Source: AP-15 sp963738185 (lineage in GTDB: Bacteria; Pseudomonadota; Alphaproteobacteria; ATCC43930; CGMCC-115725). Taken from it: a stretch of DNA of 64,000 bases. Positions 55,817 to 64,000 of this stretch are shown here, piece after piece; position 1 is the stretch's first letter, and each line of letters opens with the position of its first letter. A model generated the notes under the pieces. It did not search any database, was not told where the DNA came from, and saw only the letters and a program-made list of their open reading frames with translations. The stretch covers positions 434,001-498,000 of the forward strand of contig CAVTVA010000003.1 in NCBI GenBank assembly GCA_963738185.1, written 5' to 3'. The position numbers and the translations under genes are program-made.

Positions 55817-56063
55817 GCGGGCGGCCATCGCCGAGCGGCTGAACGCCGTCTTTCAGGACACTTTCGATGATCCGTCGCTGCAAATCCGCGAATCGATGAC
55901 CGCGGCCGATCTCGACGATTGGGATTCGCTGCAGCACATCGTGCTGGTCCTCGCGGTCGAGCGGGAGTTCGCGGTCAAGCTGAACCCGGCGGAAGTCGGC
56001 AAGCTGGAGAATGTCGGCAAGATGATCGATCTGCTGCTCGCCAAGGCGGCGCCGCGCGGCTGA
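55809..56063 (+). CDS. Free-standing acyl carrier protein
   Basis: An 84-residue carrier protein with the phosphopantetheine attachment Ser 40 in DDWDSLQHIVLV. Its start overlaps the FkbH-like stop by eight bases, so it is translated with that gene and is the likely acceptor of a glyceryl group. A condensation-type acyltransferase starts 20 bases after it. This order (FkbH, ACP, acyltransferase) suggests the loaded glyceryl unit is passed on to another carrier or an alcohol. Confidence 0.9.
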   Translation: MAERAAIAERLNAVFQDTFDDPSLQIRESMTAADLDDWDSLQHIVLVLAVEREFAVKLNPAEVGKLENVGKMIDLLLAKAAPRG

Positions 56064-56082
56064 GCGTGGACGGCTTTCGCGC

Positions 56083-57234
56083 GTGAACCGGCTGCTCAGC
56101 CCCAACGAGGCAAAGTTCTGGCTGCTCGACTGGTCGGCGCCGATGAACAGCATCGCGGTGATCGAGCGCCCCGAGCGTTCCGAGATGCTGGCCGCGCAGC
56201 ACCGCTTCACGGTGCCGGTCGTGTGCGTCGGGCGGCAGTCGCGCCCGCGCTGGGGTGCCGCGACAGTGCCGGGCGTGATCGAGCACAAGAACGTTGCCTC
56301 GGAAGAGGACTGGCTCTTGGCAGCGGAGCGGCTGCAACAGGTGCGGGTCGGCACCGAGGGGCATCCGCCCTGGCACGCGGTGATCCAGCAGCATCCCAAA
56401 GGGACGACCTTGATCCTCGCGGTCAACCACGCGCTGACCGACTGGCGCACCAGCCTGCACGTCGCGCGCTCCTTCCTGGCCGACGCCGATCCGGGCGATC
56501 TCGCCCCGCCTTGCGAGGAGCTCCTGCCGCCAAATTGCTTTGCCGACCCGGCCGCGGGCTCGCTGCTCGACGGCTGGTGGACGAGCCGCGCCGGCGCGCG
56601 CTGGGAAGCGCTCGGCCTGGCCCGGCTGGCCGAGGCGTTTCCGCCGCCCGCCATCACCCGGTTTGCGATGGAGCGCCTGACGCTCGAGGCGACGGCGCGG
56701 CTGGCGCAGCGCTGCGAAGCCGAGGGCGTGTCGCTGAACAGCGCATTGGCGATTGCCCTGCGCGACGCGATGCCGCCGCTCGATAGCGTCGCCCACTCGG
56801 TCGACATGCACCGCTTCATCCGCCCGCCGCCGGCGCCGGGCCCCGGCCTGGCCGTGGCGCACGCCTTCACCCCGCTCGCCAAGGGCGCCTTCTGGGAGGC
56901 GGCGCGGGACAACCGGGCGGCGCTGTTCGAGGCGATCCGCGGCGGCGCTGCCGGCGATGCGCTGCTGCAGCTGCCGCGGGTGCTGCTCGGCAGGGCGCCG
57001 CCGCGCGAGGCGGCGGCGATGACGATCACCGGCGCGCCGACGGTCGGCATTCGCAACGGCGCTGACGCGAATCAGGACATCGAGCTGGTATTGAGCTCGG
57101 CGCGCGGCGGCGGCGGCATCCTGATCCTTTCGTACTTCCGCAGCGCGCTGCAACTCGTCGCCGGCACGCCGGCGGGCGAGCCCGAGGTCCCATTGCAGGC
57201 GGTTGTCGAACGGCTCGCCGAGGCCACCGTCTGA
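56083..57234 (+). CDS. Stand-alone condensation-type acyltransferase
   Basis: A 383-residue protein of the condensation/PapA/alcohol acetyltransferase superfamily. The catalytic HxxxD is H116-x3-D120 in VNHALTDWR. DIELVLSSARGGGGILILSY toward the C-terminus resembles the floor-loop area of C domains. It starts at GTG 56083 and its product is a monofunctional acyltransferase rather than a module. Between an ACP and a PKS gene it may form an ester or transfer an acyl group from the ACP. The exact reaction is inferred. Confidence 0.75.
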   Translation: MNRLLSPNEAKFWLLDWSAPMNSIAVIERPERSEMLAAQHRFTVPVVCVGRQSRPRWGAATVPGVIEHKNVASEEDWLLAAERLQQVRVGTEGHPPWHAVIQQHPKGTTLILAVNHALTDWRTSLHVARSFLADADPGDLAPPCEELLPPNCFADPAAGSLLDGWWTSRAGARWEALGLARLAEAFPPPAITRFAMERLTLEATARLAQRCEAEGVSLNSALAIALRDAMPPLDSVAHSVDMHRFIRPPPAPGPGLAVAHAFTPLAKGAFWEAARDNRAALFEAIRGGAAGDALLQLPRVLLGRAPPREAAAMTITGAPTVGIRNGADANQDIELVLSSARGGGGILILSYFRSALQLVAGTPAGEPEVPLQAVVERLAEATV

Positions 57235-57255
57235 CGCCAACCAGCCAGAGAGATC

Positions 57256-58818
<1,563 letters not shown>

Positions 58819-61800
58819 CGACCCGGCCGAGCTCGCGACCGCCGAGCCCGCCAACACGCCGCCGCCGGCTTTGCCGCCGACCAGCGGGCGCAGGGTGGCG
58901 CTGCCCACCGTCGCGTTCCAGCGCGAGCGCTGCTGGATCGACATGCCGATCGCCGGCTTTTCCGAAGTGGCGATCGACCGCGGGCTGCACCCGCTGCTCG
59001 GCCGCAGACTGCCGCTGCCATTGTCGGCCGAGACGCGCTGGGAGGCGGCAATCACCCCGCGCCATCCGGCGCTCGCCTTTCTCGACGAGCATCGGGTCGA
59101 TGGACGCGCGATCATGCCCGCCGCCGGCTTTGTCGAGATGGCGTTGTCGGCCCGCCCCGGCGCGGCGCTCGCCGGGCTCGCGATCCCGCGGCCGTTTGCG
59201 CTGACCGCGGACGGCGAGCGCCTGGTTCAGACCATCCTCGCCGAGGATGGCGCGGTTTCCATCGTCAGCTACCGCAGCGGCGCCGGCGTCGCCCCGGAGC
59301 CGGTCACCCATGCCGTCGGCCGGATTGTGCCGCGCGGCAGCGCCGGCAGCGCACCGCCCGAGCGGCCGGGCGCGGGGCTCGGCGCCACGCGGTTCTACGA
59401 GGCGATGGCGCGGACCGGGGTCAACCACGGCCCGAGCTTTCGCCTGCTCGATGCGATCCATCGCGGCGATGGCTGGGCCAGCGCGACATTGCGCGGCTGC
59501 GCGGACGAGGCGCGGTTCGCGATCCACCCGGCGCGGCTCGACGCGGCCTTCCAGCTGGTCGCCGCAGCCCTCCCCGAGGGCAGCGCGGAAACGCTCTTGC
59601 CGGCCGCGATCGATATGGTGGCGCTGCATCATCCGCCGGCGGCGTACGCGCGGGTCTATGCCAGCGCCGCTCGCGACGCCTCGGGCGTCGTCGCCGACAT
59701 CGTGGTCGCGGACGCGGCCGGGGTGGCGATCGAAATCGCCGGGCTGCAATTCCGCCCCGCCGCATCGGCCAAGCACCGGAACCGGCTTTTATCGCCTCGA
59801 ATGGCGCGATGCGCCGCTGCTCGACCTGCTCACGCCGCCGGCCTTTCTGCCGGCGCCGGACGACATGGCCGCTGTGCTCTCCGCCGCGAGCCGCGAGCTT
59901 GCCGAGCGGCACGGCATCGCCGCCTACGCCCGCGCGGCACCCGCGCTCGAAGCGGCGGCGACCGGGTATGTCGTGCGAGCGCTCGAAAGCCTCGGCCTCC
60001 AATTCCGCCCCGGCGCCGAGTTCACCTTTGGCGCGATGGCGGAAAGCCTGGGCATCGACGAGCGCCATCACCGGCTGCTGCGCCGCCTCTTCGGCATGCT
60101 GGCGGAGGACGGCGTCCTCGCCGGCGGCGGCCGGCGCTGGCGGGTCGTGCAGGAGCCGCCGCGGAGCGACCCCGCCGCAATGGTCGAGGCGCTCCTCGAA
60201 GAGGCGCCCGACATGGCCGGCGAGATCGCCGTGCTGCGGCGCTGCGGCGCGGCGCTGGCCGATGTGCTGACCGGACGGAGTCGAGGCCGCTGGGCATTCT
60301 GTTCCCGGCCGAAGGCAGCGGCGCCGGCGCGTTTTACGAAACCTCGCCCTATGCGCGCACGGTCAACGGGCTCTTGGAAGCAGCAGCCGCCCTCCTCGCC
60401 GCGACGGTGCCGCGCGGCCGGGTGTTGCGCGTGCTGGAAGTCGGCGCCGGGACGGGCGGCGCCACCGGTGCGATGCTGGCCGCACTGCCGCGTGCCCGCC
60501 GGCATTACGTGTTCAGCGACATCTCCCAAGGGTTTTTGACGGCCGCCGCGAGCAAATTCGCCGGCGGGGAGATCGAGACCCGCTTGTTCGACTTGGAGAG
60601 GCCGCTCGGCGAGCAGGGCGTCGCCGCCGGCTCGTTCGATGTCGTGCTGGCCGCCAACGTATTGCATGCGACGCAGGACCTGGCGCAGAGCCTCGGGCAT
60701 ATCCACGAGCTGCTGGCGCCGGGCGGCGCGCTGCTGCTGGTCGAGAGCACCGAGCGGCGGCGCTGGGTCGACATCGTCTTCGGCTTGACCGACGGCTGGT
60801 GGCGCTTCACCGACACCGAGCGCCGGCCCGACCATCCGCTGATCAGCGCGCGGCAGTGGCGCGAATTGCTCGGCGAGTGCGGCTTCGCGACCTCGGCCGA
60901 GCCGGCGGGCGAGGTCATCGTCGCCCGTCGCGTCGGCGCTGCGCCGCAGACCGACGAGGCCTGGCACGTGGTGGGCGGCGCTCGGCTGCCGGAATTATCT
61001 GCCGCCGGGCTGCGGACTGCGTCGCCCGCCGAAGCGGAAAACTGGGTCGCGGTCGTGCCGCCGACGGCACCCGACGAAGAGGCGCAGATCGAGCTGCAGG
61101 TGCAGCTCACCGAGATCACGCGCGCCGCGCTAGCGGCACCGCGCCAGCCGCGCCTGGTTTTTGTCGCTGAGGTGGAGCTCGGTCATGCCGGGATCGCTGG
61201 GTTTGTGCGCAGCCTGGCGATCGAGAAGCCGATGCTGCGGCCTCGGCTGCTGACGGCGCCGCCAAGCGACGCGGCGCTGCTTGACGAGCTCGCGGCTGGT
61301 GAAGATGCGGCCGAGATCGGCTGGGACGATGCGGGCCGGCGACGCAAGCGGGTGCTGGTTCCGGCTGCGGCCGCTCTCGCCAGTCCCGATCTCGGCGGCG
61401 CTTGGCTCGTCACCGGCGCGCGCGGCGGCGTCGGCCAGGCGATCGCCGCCTGGCTCGCCGGTCACGGCGCCGGCGAAATCGTGCTGCTGAGCCGCCAGAT
61501 GCCCGAGGCTCCGCCCGGTATCTCGGTGCCGGTGCACGCCTATTCGGGCGATGTCGCCGATGCCGGGCTGATCGCGCGGCTGCTGCGCGACCACGCGGTC
61601 GAGGGCATCGTGCACGCGGCGGGAGTGCTCGCCGTGGCGGCGGTCGAGGAGCAGACCGCGAACACCATTCGCGCCGTCGCGCACGCCAAGATCGGCGGCG
61701 CGCTGACGCTCGACAGCGCGACCCGCGCCCGTCCGGTGCGCCATTTCGTGCTGTGCGCGTCGGTCGCCGGGGTGCTGGGCTCGGCGCGTCAGGTCAACCA

Positions 61801-64000
61801 CGCCTTTGCCAGCAGCTTTCTCGACGGGCTCGCAGCGCAGCGCCGCGCCGCGGGGCAGCCGGCGCTCAGCCTCGACTGGGGGGTGTGGAGCGGGATCGGC
61901 TCGGCCGCCGCCCTCGGCTTCGACACCAGGGCCGACCAGCTCGGCCTCGGCAGCCTGACCGCGGCGGAGGGCACGGAGCTGTTCGGCCATAGCCTCGCCT
62001 CGCCCGAGCCGCAGCTGGTGGTGCTGCCCTCGGTCGATTGGGCGCGCTTTACCGCGCATTTCGAGCGCAGCGCGCCGGCGCTGTTCGGCGAGTTGATCGG
62101 CAAGCCCGATGCCGCCTCGACGCAGATGCCGGCGAGCAGCCCGGCAGAAGCGGCCCAGGACCACGCGGCCGAGCTGACGCGCATCGTCCGGCAATGCCTC
62201 GGGCTCTCCGGGCCGATCGACCCGGAGACGCCGCTGCATGATCTCGGCCTCGATTCGCTGCTCGCCGTCGAGATTCGCAACCGCGTCGAGCGCGAGCTGG
62301 GGCTCGCCATCTCGGTGCGCGAGCTGATCGAGGGCGCTTCGCTGCGCTCGCTGACCGCGGCGCAGCAAACGCCGGCCGCTGAACCCGCGGCCCGGCGGCT
62401 GATCGTGCCGGACCCGGACAAACGCCACGAGCCGTTCCCGCTGACCGATATGCAGCAGGCCTATTGGCTCGGGCGGCGCAACGATTTGGCTCTCGGCAGC
62501 GTCGGCTGCTACCTCTACACCGAGTTCGATACGAGCGAGGTCGATCTGGCGCGGGCCGAGGCGGCGTGGAACCAGCTGGTCTGCCGCCACGACATGCTGC
62601 GGGTCGTGATCCGGCCCGACGGCACGCAGCAGATCCTGCCCGAGGTGCCGGAATACCGCTTTGAGCGCCTCGACCTGCGCGGCCGCGATGCCGAGGGCGA
62701 GCTTGAGCGGGTGCGGCGCACCCTGGCGCAACGGGTGGCGGAGCCCGGCATCTGGCCATTGTTCGACATCCGCGCCACCCTGCTCGACGACCGGGTGCGG
62801 TTGCATATCGGCTTCGACCTGATCGCGCTCGACGCCGCCAGCATCCACGCGCTCCGCCGCGAATGGGCGCGGCTCTACGACGACCCGTCGGCCGCCCTGC
62901 CGCCGCTCGAGCTCAGCTTCCGCGATGTCGTCGTGGAGGAAGTGGCGCACCGCGAGACCGCGGCATGGCGCCGTTCCGAGCAGTATTGGAAAGAGCGCGC
63001 GCCCGATCTGCCCGGCGCGCCCGAGCTGCCGATGATCGGCGATCCGATGCGCCCGGTGAACCGGCAGTTCCGCCGGCGCCGCGTCGTTGTCGAGCCCGAT
63101 CAGGCGGCCGCCCTCCGCCGCCAGGCGCAGGCGCAGGGCCTAACGATGCCGGCGCTGCTCGCCGCCGCCTATGCCGATATCCTGGCGGCATGGAGCCGGA
63201 CCAGCCGGTTCGCGATCACCGTCACGCTGTTCAACCGCCCCGATCTGCATCCCGATATCGGCCTCGTTCTCGGCGACTTCACCTCGACGATCCTTCTCGA
63301 AATCGATGCCCACGGCGGCCGTTTCGAGGAGCGCGCCGCGGCGCTGGGCCATCGGCTCGCGGCGGACCTGGAACACGCCGAGTTTGGCGGGGTGCGGGCC
63401 TTGCGCGAGATCGCCCGGCAACGCTCCGGGGTGGCCGAGACCGTGCCGTTCGTGTTCACCAGCACGCTCGGCTTTCGCCGCGGCGAGACGGCCGAGGACG
63501 CCGCCAGCGAGGGGGCCGGCTGGGACCAGCTGGGCAATACGGTCTTCAGCGTCTCCTCGACGCCGCAGGTGCTGATCGACCATCAGATTTCGGAGGAGGA
63601 TGGAAGGCTGTTCTGCAATTGGGACGCGGCCGAGGGCATGTTTCCGGCCGGCATGCTCGACGACATGGTCGCCGCCCATCGCCGGCTGCTGGCCGCGCTC
63701 GCCCAAGAGGATGGGTGGAGCCGGCCGGTATCTGCCGCGTTGCCGCCGCTGTCGCGTGCGTGGTTCGTGCCGGTGGCCGCCGACGATATGCTGCACGCCG
63801 GGTTCGAGCGCCAGGCGCGCGAGACGCCGCGCCGCCCAGCGCTGATCGCTCCCGACATCGAGCTCGATTATGAGACGCTCGACACAGCGGCGGCGGAGCT
63901 CGCCGGACGCTTGCTGTCCCGCCTCGGCACGAACCCGCGCGACCGCCTCGTCGCCATCGGCTTTGCCAAGGGCTGGCGCCAGATCGTCGCGGTGCTGGCA
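58819..64000 (+). CDS. PKS/NRPS megasynthase, DH-MT-KR-ACP-Cy-A part (runs off window)
   Basis: This frame stays open to the right edge and encodes, in order: a post-AT-type linker VALPTVAFQRERCW; a dehydratase with HRVDGRAIMP and HPARLDAAFQ (59.0-59.8 kb); a 510-base segment coded in another frame (59.78-60.28 kb) with methyltransferase N-terminal sequence; a C-methyltransferase (LEVGAGTGG); a ketoreductase (VTGARGGVG; NHAFASS where the catalytic Tyr is expected); an ACP (LGLDSLLAVEIRNR, Ser near 62255); a heterocyclization Cy domain with the DxxxxDxxS motif DLIALDAAS, LVLGDFTSTILLEI and STPQVLIDHQ; and the start of an adenylation domain (LDYETLDTA, VAIGFAKGW). No AT lies between KS and DH. 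Confidence 0.9.

Overview
This is a 64 kb stretch of high-GC chromosome from an alphaproteobacterium, most likely Rhodospirillales-like. The best evidence is ileS-lspA followed by a BamF/DUF3035 lipoprotein, rpmI-rplT-pheS-pheT, several LLM flavin monooxygenases, and alphaproteobacterial-style palindromic intergenic repeats. The exact genus cannot be read from the sequence. No rRNA, tRNA, transposase, integrase or CRISPR array was recognised.

Layout. 0-2 kb: a LysR regulator (cut by the window edge) divergent from a DoxX-like/NmrA-like pair. 2-9.6 kb: carbon metabolism and redox genes (transketolase, LLM monooxygenase, PfkB sugar kinase, cysteine hydrolase, HpcH/HpaI aldolase, winged-helix/TPR regulator). 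9.7-12.8 kb: a large secreted protein with an alpha-helical N-terminal half and a seven-repeat kelch propeller. 13-23 kb: small housekeeping and catabolic genes (cupin, PPOX-type flavoprotein, Nudix, two tandem VOC proteins, SDR, tungstate transporter parts, MBL hydrolase, two LLM monooxygenases and an alpha/beta hydrolase). 23-27 kb: ileS-lspA-bamF. 27-39.6 kb: a probable cell-surface system made of a two-partner-secretion transporter (TpsB), its very large exoprotein (TpsA, with a 735-bp tandem duplication), a CHAT caspase-like lipoprotein and an OmpA-like protein in one minus-strand operon, divergent from a Sel1/DUF4384 protein. 39.7-44.6 kb: DUF882 Tat protein and rpmI-rplT-pheST with a recognisable promoter and a possible attenuator. 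44.8-49.4 kb: small accessory genes, a class IV aminotransferase, a Spy/CpxP-like protein, a VOC protein and a metallophosphoesterase.

49.5-64 kb is a biosynthetic gene cluster that continues past the window. It holds a Sfp-type phosphopantetheinyl transferase, an MBOAT acyltransferase, a cobalamin-type radical SAM enzyme, a MaoC-like hydratase, an FkbH-like glyceryl transferase, a free-standing ACP, a stand-alone condensation-type acyltransferase, and a polyketide/peptide megasynthase with the order KS - (no AT) - DH - MT - KR - ACP - heterocyclization (Cy) - A. A plausible reading is a glycerate-derived starter loaded on the free ACP, one methylated polyketide extension with malonate supplied by an AT elsewhere, and then a thiazoline- or oxazoline-forming step. 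This is inference.

Quality note: at least three genes (MBL hydrolase, TpsA, megasynthase) have clear frame changes, almost all explicable by one extra base. Either the assembly contains single-base insertions or these genes carry real mutations. Coordinates of the affected genes are given piecewise.
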